DNA from: Pontibacter arcticus
GTDB taxonomy: Bacteria; Bacteroidota; Bacteroidia; Cytophagales; Hymenobacteraceae
Direction: 5' to 3'
NCBI RefSeq assembly: GCF_003284895.1
Contig: NZ_QMDV01000002.1
Coordinates: 741,466-805,465, forward strand
DNA: 64,000 bases
Shown piece by piece: positions 52,988-63,201 of the stretch. Position numbers and translations under genes: made by a program. The notes under the pieces are model-generated. The model was given only the letters and a program-made list of their open reading frames with translations, made no database searches and was not told where the DNA came from. Each line of letters opens with the position of its first letter. Position 1 is the stretch's first letter.

Positions 52988-53498
52988 TTTCAGGCTTTTC
53001 AATCTAGTTCTGGGGCTTGCAAGCTTAAGTTTGAGCGGTTGCGGTGTCTATTCTTTCTCGGGCACTACCCTCTCTCCGGACATCAAAACGATCTCGATCC
53101 AGAATTTTGAGAACAGCACCGGCGAAGGCCCTGCTAACTTAACACAGCTGGTTACGAATAATTTTAAGGAGTTTTACCGCCGGAATACAAACTTAACCAT
53201 ACTGCAGCGCGAAGGCGATTTGCAGTTAGAGGGGCAGATCGTTAGCTTTACCTTTACGCCCGCTGCTATAGAGCGGGATGGTATTAACAACCAGGCTGCG
53301 CTCAACCGCCTGACCCTGGGTGTACAGGTACGGTTTACAAATACCAAAAATCCGGAAGAAAGCTTTGAGCAGCTGTTTTCTATTCCGCAGGATTTCCCGG
53401 AAAACGTGGATGTTACCCAGCTTTCGCCCGCTCAGATTAACCAGCTAACCGAGCGCCTGGTTACCGATGTATTTAATAAAACAGTAGCAAACTGGTAG
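52971..53498 (+). CDS. lptE: LPS assembly lipoprotein
   Basis: This 175-residue LptE-like lipoprotein has a signal peptide ending at LSGCGVYSFSG (Cys about 25). The rest fits the Bacteroidota LptE domain: TLSPDIKTISIQNFENSTGEGPANLTQLVTNNFKEFYRRNTNLTIL, and the C-terminal LTERLVTDVFNKTVANW. LptE plugs the LptD barrel that inserts LPS into the outer membrane. It overlaps the upstream activator gene by 17 bases and is followed 24 bases later by the TPR gene. Confidence 0.9.
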   Translation: MTLKINFRLFNLVLGLASLSLSGCGVYSFSGTTLSPDIKTISIQNFENSTGEGPANLTQLVTNNFKEFYRRNTNLTILQREGDLQLEGQIVSFTFTPAAIERDGINNQAALNRLTLGVQVRFTNTKNPEESFEQLFSIPQDFPENVDVTQLSPAQINQLTERLVTDVFNKTVANW

Positions 53499-53522
53499 GT
53501 TTTGCTTCCCCCAAACGACTAC

Positions 53523-54872
53523 ATGAATAAATCAGCTTTTTTAAAACTGATACAACAGGTATCGAACATCTCTGACCAGCAAACAGAAGAGCTGGAGAAG
53601 GTGGCCGCTGCTTTTCCTTATTGCCAGACTGCCCATTTGCTTTTAGCTAAATCTGCGCACGATAAAGGAAGTATGCTTTCGACGCAACGCCTGCGCCGCG
53701 CATCTTCTTATGCCACCGACAGGCAGTTGCTAAAACGCATTATTTATACTTTGCCTGATCCTACTTCAGAACAGGAAGTTAACGTTCCTGAACCACAGCT
53801 TGCTGTAGTGGAACCGGTACAAACAACTGAAGTAACAATTGAATCTGAGGAAACTATCATCATAGAGAATCAGGATGTTACATTTTATACTTCTGATCTT
53901 CAGACTGAAGTAATAAATTTAGAAAATACAGCGCAACAAGAAAACGTACTACCGGAGGTTGAGCCCCAGGTTTATACATTACAGGATCATTTGGCAGATT
54001 ACGCATTTGATGAGCCGGAGCCTGATTCTGAGTTAAGTTCGTTGCTCCAGATAAATAGCCTGAGCCCTACGTTTACTGATCTGCTGGCACAAACGCCGGA
54101 AGTAACTGAAGACCCAACAGCAGCCAGTGAACCTGAACAGGAAAATCATACGATAGCAATTCCGGTTTCAGAACTGCCATTTGATACCAGGTATGAACTG
54201 ATCGAAGAAGAAACTGAAGATGAAACCGGTTTGGCACTGTCGGATGTGCTGGACTGTACCTTCCAGAGTATAGATAACCGAATGGCTGTGGCAGCCGGCC
54301 AAATACCTACCGAGGATCTTGCAGAAACCGAAGCACCACAGCAACCTGAGCCAGAACCTATAAAGGATGATGCTGAAGAGCAGGCTGAGATCAATTATTC
54401 TATGGATGAAATTGATCGCTTGTACGCAGAAGATGTGCTGGGTTACTGGATGTCGTCGAGCCGGATGGGCGAAGTGCTGCAACTAAAAGACGAGTATACC
54501 CGCCAGAAACCGCAAAGTTTCCATCCTGAACTGATACTGGAGTACAGCAAAACCCACGAGCTGGAAAAAGCCGTGCAGCCCGGAAAGCATATTTTAAGCC
54601 AGCAGCTTAACATCATAGATCAGTTCCTGAAGCTGAACCCGCGCCTGAAAACCATGGCTAACATGAAAATAAAGTCTGAACCTCAGGAAGACTTATCGCT
54701 GAAGGGCACCAAGATCAAAAAAGGAATTGCTTCCGAAAGTTTAGCCGCCATTTTCCTGAAACAGGGCAAACCGAAAAAAGCTATTAAAATATATGAGTTG
54801 CTCATTTTGAAATATCCGGAAAAAAAGAGTTACTTTGCCGAACAGATAGAAAAATTACAAAACCAAATTTAA
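53523..54872 (+). CDS. TPR-ended acidic protein
   Basis: This 449-residue protein has an N-terminal helical domain (FLKLIQQVSNISDQQTEELEKVAAAFPYCQTAHLLLAKSAHDK) with paired-helix repeats, a long acidic Glu/Pro/Thr-rich middle (about 90-320, mostly disordered), and a C-terminal tetratricopeptide-like repeat (SLAAIFLKQGKPKKAIKIYELLILKYPEKKSYFAEQIEKL). The type is found between lptE and secG in many Cytophagales. No signal peptide is seen. Function unknown. A TTG 7 codons upstream is rejected in favour of ATG 53523. The secG ATG follows 1 base after its stop. Confidence 0.82.
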   Translation: MNKSAFLKLIQQVSNISDQQTEELEKVAAAFPYCQTAHLLLAKSAHDKGSMLSTQRLRRASSYATDRQLLKRIIYTLPDPTSEQEVNVPEPQLAVVEPVQTTEVTIESEETIIIENQDVTFYTSDLQTEVINLENTAQQENVLPEVEPQVYTLQDHLADYAFDEPEPDSELSSLLQINSLSPTFTDLLAQTPEVTEDPTAASEPEQENHTIAIPVSELPFDTRYELIEEETEDETGLALSDVLDCTFQSIDNRMAVAAGQIPTEDLAETEAPQQPEPEPIKDDAEEQAEINYSMDEIDRLYAEDVLGYWMSSSRMGEVLQLKDEYTRQKPQSFHPELILEYSKTHELEKAVQPGKHILSQQLNIIDQFLKLNPRLKTMANMKIKSEPQEDLSLKGTKIKKGIASESLAAIFLKQGKPKKAIKIYELLILKYPEKKSYFAEQIEKLQNQI

Positions 54873-54873
54873 C

Positions 54874-55266
54874 ATGTATATCGCCCTGATCAGTATTATC
54901 ATTTTTGTTTGCGTACTGCTTATATTGGTTGTTCTTTCCCAAAACCCAAAGGGAGGCGGACTTTCAAGCCAATTTGGCGGCGGCGGTGCCAGCCAGTTAA
55001 TGGGTGTTAAACGTACAGGCGATCTGCTTGAAAAACTTACCTGGGGTTTCGCTATTGGTCTTGTTGTTTTAACGTTAGGCACGCACATGATAGTTGATAC
55101 TTCCGGTTCTGACAATGTAAACCGCAGCGTAAATGAAGAACGTGCTCGTCAGTCTGCTTTACCGGCTGCCCCGGCTACGTTACCAGGCGCTAACACTGAT
55201 ACAACTGCTGCTATCCCTGGTGCTGCTGAAATTCCAGCCATGATCGATACAGCAAAAGCTAACTAA
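54874..55266 (+). CDS. secG: Preprotein translocase subunit SecG
   Basis: This 130-residue protein has the two SecG membrane helices (ALISIIIFVCVLLILVVLSQ and FAIGLVVLTLGTHMIV) with the conserved cytoplasmic loop QNPKGGGLSSQFGGGGASQLMGVKRTGDLLEKLTW. The C-terminal ~45 residues form an Ala/Pro/Thr-rich tail, longer than in E. coli and typical for Bacteroidota. It supports SecYE-mediated export. It begins immediately after the TPR gene, so translation is coupled. A terminator follows. Confidence 0.94.
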   Translation: MYIALISIIIFVCVLLILVVLSQNPKGGGLSSQFGGGGASQLMGVKRTGDLLEKLTWGFAIGLVVLTLGTHMIVDTSGSDNVNRSVNEERARQSALPAAPATLPGANTDTTAAIPGAAEIPAMIDTAKAN

Positions 55267-55286
55267 GCAACGCAACTTAAAGTATA

Positions 55287-55320
55287 AACAAAGCCGGTCT
55301 TATTAAAGACCGGCTTTGTT
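55287..55320 (+). terminator. Intrinsic terminator of secG
   Basis: AACAAAGCCGGTCT (55287-55300) pairs with AGACCGGCTTTGTT (55307-55320). AAGTATAAA directly precedes it. It separates secG from groES. Confidence 0.85.
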
Positions 55321-55366
55321 GTTTAAAGCCATCTTTGGCAGATTCATACTTTAACCTCCTATTTCC

Positions 55367-55463
55367 TGTCAGCCACTGACAAAAATGTCAGACCGGATAG
55401 CCAAGCCAACTGAAAAATTGGCTTAAAATGGCAGAATAACTCTATTGGCACAGGAAGTGATAG
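55367..55463 (+). promoter_or_regulatory. groESL control region: palindromic sites and a sigma-54-like promoter
   Basis: Three linked half-sites read TGTCAG (55367), CTGACA (55376) and TGTCAG (55386), giving two palindromes with 3- and 4-base spacers. AAGCCAA (55403) and TTGGCTT (55418) form another inverted repeat. Then TTGGCAC (55445-55451) with TGATA starting at 55458 resembles a sigma-54 -24/-12 promoter (TGGCAC-N5-TTGC) with a mismatch at the -12 GC. A sigma-54 activator is encoded four genes upstream. The link is inference. Confidence 0.45.
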
Positions 55464-55515
55464 TAGCTCCTTGGTTTCAAATTAACATAACCTAAACCAA
55501 AAAATATAACAAACT

Positions 55516-55806
55516 ATGTCAATCAGCATTAAACCATTAGCAGACAGAGTAATCATTGCTCCTGCTGCCGCAGAAGAAAAAACAAAGTCTGGTATCATCA
55601 TTCCTGACACTGCTAAAGAGAAACCACAGCGTGGCGATGTAGTAGCAGTTGGCGAAGGTAAAGTATCTGAGCAAGGCACGTTGATGCAGCCGCAGGTTAA
55701 AGTTGGCGACCAGGTATTGTATGGCAAGTATGCCGGCACTGAAATCTCAGTAGATGGTAATGATTACCTGATCATGCGCGAATCTGATATTCTGGCAGTT
55801 CTATAA
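55516..55806 (+). CDS. groES: Co-chaperonin GroES
   Basis: This 96-residue Cpn10 caps the GroEL ring. The start [38 protein letters not shown] and mobile loop are typical, as is [14 protein letters not shown]. Length matches the family. groEL begins 36 bases downstream, so the pair is one operon. I found no AAGTATA or TATACTT in either gene. Confidence 0.97.
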   Translation: MSISIKPLADRVIIAPAAAEEKTKSGIIIPDTAKEKPQRGDVVAVGEGKVSEQGTLMQPQVKVGDQVLYGKYAGTEISVDGNDYLIMRESDILAVL

Positions 55807-55833
55807 TCAATTCAATTTAAAAGAATCATTTAA

Positions 55834-57483
<1,650 letters not shown>

Positions 57484-57510
57484 GCTGCATTTCCCTTCTA
57501 TTTATAACTG

Positions 57511-57546
57511 AAAATCCCCTGAGCCAAGTCGGTTCAGGGGATTTTT
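57511..57546. terminator. Bidirectional intrinsic terminator of groEL
   Basis: AAAATCCCCTGA (57511-57522) pairs with TCAGGGGATTTTT across an ~11-base loop. Confidence 0.85.
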
Positions 57547-57579
57547 GTTTTAAGTACCTTTGTAAAGTATAAATTTGCT

Positions 57580-58179
57580 TTACTTCAGCTCCATGAGCTC
57601 GATAGTAATATCGTGCGGGGCAAATTCATCGCCGCCAAAGTATGGAAAAAGCTGGTACCGCTCCACATCACTGTTGCAGCCTCTGGGAAGTATAACTTCT
57701 TTCCCGTCAAGTATAAATGTATACTTTCCCTCTCCCATTCTTAATTCATACGTACTTGGTTTGTTTAAATCTACACAGCCAATAAACTCAGACTTGCGCA
57801 CTTTATTTATATAAGTATAAGCATGTATTTCGAGGCGGTTATTAAACCAGCGCCAGCCAAAACGCGCACTGTTGGTATGATGATCGTTGCCGCAATCTGA
57901 TACGCCATACAATTTGTTAATGTCGGCTTGGTTTACGGGGTCTATGGTTTGGTAAACAGCTGACTTATCAAAAGTTGCTTTAAAACGCATGACGGAACCT
58001 GTCGCTTTCTTATACTGCAATACGGCATGCTGCTGCCCTTTTTTGATCGTGTAAATTGTTGCTTTAGGTTCAGGAAGTTGGTCTGTAGTAATTTCTGAGG
58101 TAACCTCGCATGCTGAGAACATAAAGGTAATCAGGACAAAGTATAGCAGTATACTTTGCTTGTAAAAAGTGGTAAACAT
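57580..58179 (-). CDS. Unknown lipoprotein
   Basis: This 199-residue protein is not recognised. It has a lipoprotein signal (LLYFVLITFMFSACEV, Cys about 24), then a mostly beta-strand domain: YTIKKGQQHAVLQYKKATGSVMRFKATFDKSAVY, SARFGWRWFNNRLEIHAYTYINKVR, GCVDLNKPSTYELRMGEGKYTFILDGKEVILPRGC and a final PYFGGDEFAPHDITIELMEL. The fold could be a jelly-roll-like sugar- or ligand-binding module, and two cysteines may be disulfide-bonded. The gene and its flanks are dense in AAGTATA. It stands alone, convergent with groEL. Confidence 0.78.
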   Translation of the reverse strand: MFTTFYKQSILLYFVLITFMFSACEVTSEITTDQLPEPKATIYTIKKGQQHAVLQYKKATGSVMRFKATFDKSAVYQTIDPVNQADINKLYGVSDCGNDHHTNSARFGWRWFNNRLEIHAYTYINKVRKSEFIGCVDLNKPSTYELRMGEGKYTFILDGKEVILPRGCNSDVERYQLFPYFGGDEFAPHDITIELMELK

Positions 58180-58296
58180 TTGGCTATAAAATTGAATTAA
58201 GTTAATAAAAAAGTATATTTATTTGGTAGTGTAATAAATAGGATAATAATACATAGAATCAAGCTGTTTATACTTTAATCTCAAAAAATATAGGAC

Positions 58297-58332
58297 AAAA
58301 AAAGCCCCGACTAAGTTTAGTCGGGGCTTTTT
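58297..58332. terminator. Bidirectional intrinsic terminator
   Basis: AAAGCCCCGACTAA (58301-58314) and its complement form a ~14-base stem with a tight loop, flanked by A and T runs; on the minus strand it ends the peptide transporter gene. Confidence 0.85.
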
Positions 58333-58353
58333 AATTTTCTACTTATTTTATAC

Positions 58354-59769
58354 TTAGCCGCGGCCGTGCATCATGTGCATCAGCTTGCGGGTAAGCGCTA
58401 TCAGAATAAGACCGGCTACAATTACGAATATACCGATTGCCATAAAGATATTGAAAGCACCCATCTCCTCTACGTAAGAAGCAATGTAGCCACCTGCAAT
58501 TTGCGCAATGAACGGAGCCAGGAACCATACACCCATCAGCATCGATACCAATGTTACAGGTGCAAGACGAGTTACCATTGATAAGCCTATTGGTGAAAGG
58601 CACAGCTCACCAATCGTATGGAAGAAGTAAGTGGCGATCAACCAGGCAAGGCTGGCTTTCACAGTTTCGTCATCAACACCACCGCGCTCCATTACGGCAC
58701 CCACCATAAAGAAGAAGCCAACACCAAGCAAGATCATACCAACACCCATTTTAGTTGGGATGCTCAGGTCTTTGCCACGCTTCGCCAGGAACAACCAAAG
58801 CTGTGCCGTTAGCGGCGCGAAGAGCACTATAAATAAGGGGTTAACCGACTGGAACCACGAAGTTGGGATCAGGAAACCGAAGAAGTTACGGTCGATGTAT
58901 TTATCGGTGTAAACAGTAAGGGAGCTACCGGCTTGCTCGAAACCAGCCCAGAAGAAGATCACAAATACAGAAATAATAAAGATAACCGATACGCGGTCGA
59001 TCTCTTCTTTTGTAAGTTTTGCAGAAACAGCTGGCTTGCCGGTTTCCGCATCGTTTTCAGCTTTAACAGGCTTCAAACCCAGATCACCTAATAAAGATGG
59101 CCCTAAGGTGTTGAATACGATCTGACCGATCACCATACCGATACCAGCAGCAAGGAAACCATACTGAAAGCCATAGTTTGTTACCGTTTCTACACCATCT
59201 ATAACAGCTTTGGTTGCAAAATAATCTTCAGCCAGGTAACCGCACACAAGAGGCGCCATAAACGCACCAATGTTGATACCCATGTAAAAAATGGTGAAAG
59301 CAGAATCGCGGCGCGGGTCGCCCTGCGCATAAAGATTACCTACAATGGAAGAAATATTCGGTTTAAAGAAACCATTTCCGATGATTAACAGTAGAAGCCC
59401 CAAATAGGTCATTTCTACGCCTACATAAGGAGTAGAGAACAAACTGAACTGGCCTAATGCCATCAGCACACCACCTATCAGAATAGCACGACGATGACCT
59501 AAGAATTTATCAGCCAACCAACCGCCAATAATAGGCGTAAAATATACAAAACCAGTAAAGTATCCATAAATTAAAGCTGCATCGGCTACGCTATAACCCA
59601 GACCACCTTCCAAGGCAGTTTTTGTTAAGTATAGCATTAAAAGGCCACGCATCCCGTAATAACTGAAGCGCTCCCATAATTCTGTAAAGAACAAAAGGTA
59701 TAACCCCTTTGGATGCTTCAGATTTTCCTGTGCCACCGCAGCTCCAGGGTTTTGTTGGTTAACAGACAT
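58354..59769 (-). CDS. POT-family proton-dependent oligopeptide transporter
   Basis: This 471-residue major-facilitator transporter imports di- and tripeptides with protons. The family motif ELWERFSYYGMRGLLMLYLT carries the ExxERF signature on helix 1; the next block GYSVADAALIYGYFTGFVYFTPIIGGWLADKFLGHRRAILIGG and NGFFKPNISSIVGNLY are also classic. At least 12 membrane helices are visible. The cytoplasmic loop is charged. It is transcribed alone and ends in a bidirectional terminator. Confidence 0.93.
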   Translation of the reverse strand: MSVNQQNPGAAVAQENLKHPKGLYLLFFTELWERFSYYGMRGLLMLYLTKTALEGGLGYSVADAALIYGYFTGFVYFTPIIGGWLADKFLGHRRAILIGGVLMALGQFSLFSTPYVGVEMTYLGLLLLIIGNGFFKPNISSIVGNLYAQGDPRRDSAFTIFYMGINIGAFMAPLVCGYLAEDYFATKAVIDGVETVTNYGFQYGFLAAGIGMVIGQIVFNTLGPSLLGDLGLKPVKAENDAETGKPAVSAKLTKEEIDRVSVIFIISVFVIFFWAGFEQAGSSLTVYTDKYIDRNFFGFLIPTSWFQSVNPLFIVLFAPLTAQLWLFLAKRGKDLSIPTKMGVGMILLGVGFFFMVGAVMERGGVDDETVKASLAWLIATYFFHTIGELCLSPIGLSMVTRLAPVTLVSMLMGVWFLAPFIAQIAGGYIASYVEEMGAFNIFMAIGIFVIVAGLILIALTRKLMHMMHGRG

Positions 59770-59934
59770 AGAAATTAATTAGATTGAGTGTTTAGTTGAG
59801 ACAAGTTAAGCAAACATAGGAGGTAAATATATTAGTTTGAGCCCATACAGCAAAATTTTTCTGGAATTGAAGCTATATCCTTCACCTGGCCTTTAATATT
59901 TGTACCTTACATTATAATGAGATACATTTTTTCA

Positions 59935-59961
59935 TATTTTTGTGTCGCAATTGTGACACAA
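59935..59961 (+). promoter_or_regulatory. -7 box and overlapping palindromic operator of pckA
   Basis: TATTTTTG (59935-59942) fits TAnnTTTG. A 22-base palindrome runs 59940-59961: TTGTGTC on the left, CAATTG in the centre, GACACAA on the right, with one mismatched pair. It overlaps the presumed transcription start and ends 36 bases before the ATG, as expected for a repressor or a Crp/Fnr-type site (TGTGTC/GACACA). Confidence 0.5.
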
Positions 59962-59997
59962 ACAGTTCACTAACTAAAACAAACCCATAATTTTCAA

Positions 59998-61611
59998 ATG
60001 AAAGAATCTGGAGATAAATCTAAAGCTGTTGGTCTGGATAGCTTAGGCATCAAAGAAGCAAAAGAAGTGCTTTGGAACCTGAGCCCTGCAGAGCTGGTGG
60101 AAGAAGCCATCAAAAACGGAGAAGGCGTACTCACAGACACTGGCGCTCTGATGTGCGATACCGGCAAGTTTACAGGCCGTTCGCCTAAAGACCGCTTCGT
60201 AGTGAAAGATGCCAAGACCGAAGAATCAGTTTGGTGGGGCGATATCAATATTGCCTTTGATCCTGAAAAATTCGACAAGCTGCAGGAAAAAATGATCGAT
60301 TTCCTGAAAGACCGCAAGCTGTACGTACGCGATGCGTATGCAGGTGCTCATCCAGATTATCGCTTGAATCTTCGTATTGTGAACACACAGGCTTGGCAGA
60401 ACCTTTTCTGCAACAACATGTTCCTGCGTCTTACAAAAGACGAAATTGCAAACCACACACCAGAATTCACGATCATCTGCGCACCTGAGTTCGAAGCTGA
60501 CCCGGCTGTAGACGGCACACGCCAGTCAAACTTTGCCATCATCAACTTCACCAAGAACATGATCCTGATTGGTGGTACTGGTTATGCCGGCGAAATGAAA
60601 AAAGGCATCTTCGGTGTGTTAAACTATATTCTGCCTCACGAAAAAAATACGTTATCCATGCACTGCTCTGCCAACGTTGGCGCAGAAGGCGATACGGCTA
60701 TTTTCTTCGGTCTGTCAGGTACCGGTAAAACTACGCTTTCTGCTGACCCTAACCGTGGCCTGATCGGTGACGATGAGCACGGCTGGACTTCTGACAGCGT
60801 ATTTAACTTTGAAGGTGGTTGCTATGCAAAAGTAATCGACCTGACAAGAGAAAAAGAACCACAGATTTGGGATGCCATCAAATTCGGCTCTATTGTAGAG
60901 AACACCCGCTTTGTAGAAGGCACAAGAGAAGTAGACTATACAAACAACTCTGTAACAGAGAACACGCGTACGGCCTACCCTATTAACCACATCGATAACG
61001 CTATCGAGCCATCCAGAGCAGATATTCCGAAGAACATCTTCTTCTTGACAGCAGATGCATTTGGTGTGTTACCTCCGATCTCTAAACTGAATAAGAGCCA
61101 GGCCATGTACCACTTCATTTCTGGTTATACTGCTAAAGTTGCCGGTACTGAAGTTGGTATTACAGAGCCACAGACTACTTTCTCTGCTTGCTTTGGCGCA
61201 GCTTTCCTTCCATTGCACCCAACCAAGTATGCTGAAATGTTGGGCAGAAAGATGGATGAGAACAACGTAAATGTTTGGCTGATCAATACAGGCTGGACTG
61301 GCGGTGCTTACGGTGTAGGTTCACGTATGAAATTGCCATACACGCGTGCTATGATTACGGCTGCGCTTAACGGCGAACTGAACGAGGTAGAATTTACAAA
61401 GCACCCGATCTTTGGTGTGCAGATCCCGAATTCTTGCCCTAACGTACCGGCTGAAATCCTGAACCCACGTAACACTTGGGCTAACAAGGAAGAATACGAT
61501 GCGAAGGCAGCTGACCTAGGTTCTAAATTCGTGAAGAACTTTACCAAGTATGCAGATTACGCGAATGAAGAAATCCTGGCAGGCGCGCCGCAGGTGGAAG
61601 CTATCGCTTAA
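59998..61611 (+). CDS. pckA: ATP-type phosphoenolpyruvate carboxykinase
   Basis: This 537-residue enzyme converts oxaloacetate and ATP to phosphoenolpyruvate, the first committed step of gluconeogenesis. The P-loop GLSGTGKTTLSADPNRGLIGDDEHGW, the substrate-binding TDTGALMCDTGKFTGRSPKDRF, and the metal and active-site region MHCSANVGAEGDTAIFFGL are intact. Length matches the ATP-type family. It has its own promoter region with a palindrome and its own terminator. I found no AAGTATA or TATACTT inside the gene, but one occurs right after the stop. Confidence 0.97.
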   Translation: MKESGDKSKAVGLDSLGIKEAKEVLWNLSPAELVEEAIKNGEGVLTDTGALMCDTGKFTGRSPKDRFVVKDAKTEESVWWGDINIAFDPEKFDKLQEKMIDFLKDRKLYVRDAYAGAHPDYRLNLRIVNTQAWQNLFCNNMFLRLTKDEIANHTPEFTIICAPEFEADPAVDGTRQSNFAIINFTKNMILIGGTGYAGEMKKGIFGVLNYILPHEKNTLSMHCSANVGAEGDTAIFFGLSGTGKTTLSADPNRGLIGDDEHGWTSDSVFNFEGGCYAKVIDLTREKEPQIWDAIKFGSIVENTRFVEGTREVDYTNNSVTENTRTAYPINHIDNAIEPSRADIPKNIFFLTADAFGVLPPISKLNKSQAMYHFISGYTAKVAGTEVGITEPQTTFSACFGAAFLPLHPTKYAEMLGRKMDENNVNVWLINTGWTGGAYGVGSRMKLPYTRAMITAALNGELNEVEFTKHPIFGVQIPNSCPNVPAEILNPRNTWANKEEYDAKAADLGSKFVKNFTKYADYANEEILAGAPQVEAIA

Positions 61612-61629
61612 TTAAAGTATAAAGTACAG

Positions 61630-61668
61630 AAAGCCCCTTTACCTGAAAAGTGAAGGGGCTTTTTTTTA
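61630..61668 (+). terminator. Intrinsic terminator of pckA
   Basis: AAAGCCCCTT pairs with AAGGGGCTTT around an ~16-base loop, followed by T8. AAGTATAAAGTA precedes it. Confidence 0.85.
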
Positions 61669-61722
61669 TGAGTAATCGTTTTATACTTTCGTATAGTAAT
61701 ATAAAAAAGTGTCTTTTGGATT

Positions 61723-61757
61723 AATTCGTAATTCTTAACTCATAATTCGTAATTCTA
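61723..61757. repeat. Five-copy heptamer tandem array upstream of rsmE
   Basis: Heptamers AATTCGT, AATTCTT, AACTCAT, AATTCGT and AATTCTA begin at 61723, 61730, 61737, 61744 and 61751, ending 5 bases before the GTG start of rsmE. The array therefore covers the likely promoter or 5' leader. Confidence 0.8.
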
Positions 61758-61762
61758 AAGCT

Positions 61763-62479
61763 GTGCATATATTTTATACACCGGATATCACTTCTGAAAA
61801 CTATACTTTGCCCGAAGAAGAATCGAAACATTGTACGCGTGTTTTGCGGCTACAGCAAGGCGATACCGTATACCTGACCGATGGCAAAGGCGGCTTGTAT
61901 ACAGCAATCATTCAGAATGCACACCAGAAAAAATGCCAGCTGCAGATTATAGACAAGCAACTGGAGTATGGTAAATTGCCTTTTGCGCTACACATTGCTG
62001 TGGCTCCTACAAAAAATATAGACCGCATCGAGTGGTTTGTAGAGAAGGCCGTTGAGATTGGAGTAAGTGAAATTACGTTTCTGCTTTGCGAACATTCGGA
62101 GCGCCGGCAGCTCCGGTTAGACCGCCTTGAGAAAATTGCCGTAAGCGCCATGAAGCAATCGCAGAAAGGCTTTATGCCACTGCTAAATGACCTTATGCCA
62201 GTAAACCGCTTTATACAGAAAGCAGCGCCAAACAATACATTTATCGCTCATTTAGAAGATGATGCAACCAAAGGTATAAAGGAATACTATAAGTATGGCC
62301 AGCCGCATTGTATTATGATCGGGCCGGAAGGAGATTTTTCTGAGCACGAAATTAAGGCTGCTTATGAAACTGGAATACGTCCTGTAACTTTAGGCCAGAG
62401 CAGGCTCCGCACCGAAACAGCTGCGCTTGTAGCCTGCCATACGTTGCATGTACTACACGATGTATTTGAACCTTTATAA
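61763..62479 (+). CDS. rsmE: 16S rRNA (uracil1498-N3) methyltransferase
   Basis: This 238-residue SPOUT methyltransferase modifies U1498 of 16S rRNA. The N-terminal PUA-like part is ESKHCTRVLRLQQGDTVYLTDGKGGLYTA; the SPOUT domain has AVAPTKNIDRIEWFVEKAVEIGVSEI, and the knot motifs IGPEGDFSEHEI and LGQSRLRTETAAL. The start is a GTG (HIFYTPDITSENYTLPEEE follows). The DUF4159 gene starts 8 bases after its stop. Confidence 0.94.
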   Translation: MHIFYTPDITSENYTLPEEESKHCTRVLRLQQGDTVYLTDGKGGLYTAIIQNAHQKKCQLQIIDKQLEYGKLPFALHIAVAPTKNIDRIEWFVEKAVEIGVSEITFLLCEHSERRQLRLDRLEKIAVSAMKQSQKGFMPLLNDLMPVNRFIQKAAPNNTFIAHLEDDATKGIKEYYKYGQPHCIMIGPEGDFSEHEIKAAYETGIRPVTLGQSRLRTETAALVACHTLHVLHDVFEPL

Positions 62480-62487
62480 GTATACCT

Positions 62488-63174
62488 ATGCAGTTTCCGA
62501 GATTTCAGTTTGTAACCAGCGTGTTTATACTTTGCCTGCTGTTAGGTTTAAGTACAGGAGCATCTGCGCAAAAGTATAGCTTTAAAATTGCCAAGCTAAA
62601 GTATAACGGCGGCGGCGACTGGTACGCAAACAAGACCTCACTCCCAAACCTGATCCGGTTTTGTAACCAGCAACTTAACGCTAATATTGCCCCGGAAGAA
62701 GCTGTCGTAGAAGTCGGTAATGCCGAACTATTGAGTTACCCGTTTGTGCACATGACCGGCCACGGAAATGTCGTTTTCTCGGATGCTGAAGCCCAAAACC
62801 TGCGTACTTATTTAACGAGTGGCGGATTTCTACACATCGATGACAACTATGGGTTGGATAAATTTATCCGGAAAGAGATGAAAAAGGTTTTCCCGGAGTA
62901 TGAATTTGTAGAAGTGCCTTACAACCATCCCATCTATAAACAGAAATTTTATTTCCCGAACGGCTTACCTAAAGTACACGAACACGATAGCAAGCCACCC
63001 CAGGGCTTCGGGATTATACATGATGGCCGTTTAGTTTGCTTTTATACGTTTGAAACCGACCTTGGTAATGGTTGGGAGGATGCCGAAGTCCACAACGACC
63101 CGGAACACATCAGGCAGCAGGCCCTGCGGATGGGAGCAAATATTCTGGCTTACGCCTTAACGGTTTTCAATTGA
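62488..63174 (+). CDS. DUF4159-domain secreted protein
   Basis: This 228-residue protein has a signal peptide (FVTSVFILCLLLGLSTGASAQ) followed by one DUF4159 domain: FKIAKLKYNGGGDWYANKTSLPNLIRFCNQQLNANI, YPFVHMTGHGNVVFSDAEAQNLRTYLTSGGFLHIDDNYGLDKFIRKEMKKVFP, and GFGIIHDGRLVCFYTFETDLGNGWEDAEVH. The fold resembles class I glutamine-amidotransferase-like domains. Function is unknown; relatives lie near von Willebrand and gliding genes. It is 8 bases after rsmE and probably co-transcribed. Confidence 0.88.
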   Translation: MQFPRFQFVTSVFILCLLLGLSTGASAQKYSFKIAKLKYNGGGDWYANKTSLPNLIRFCNQQLNANIAPEEAVVEVGNAELLSYPFVHMTGHGNVVFSDAEAQNLRTYLTSGGFLHIDDNYGLDKFIRKEMKKVFPEYEFVEVPYNHPIYKQKFYFPNGLPKVHEHDSKPPQGFGIIHDGRLVCFYTFETDLGNGWEDAEVHNDPEHIRQQALRMGANILAYALTVFN

Positions 63175-63201
63175 TTTATACTTACTCAAATATAAAACCT
63201 G

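Noticed and set aside
53502..53522. TTG start for the TPR protein
   Set aside because: The ATG at 53523 is better placed and the extra MLPPNDY has no support.
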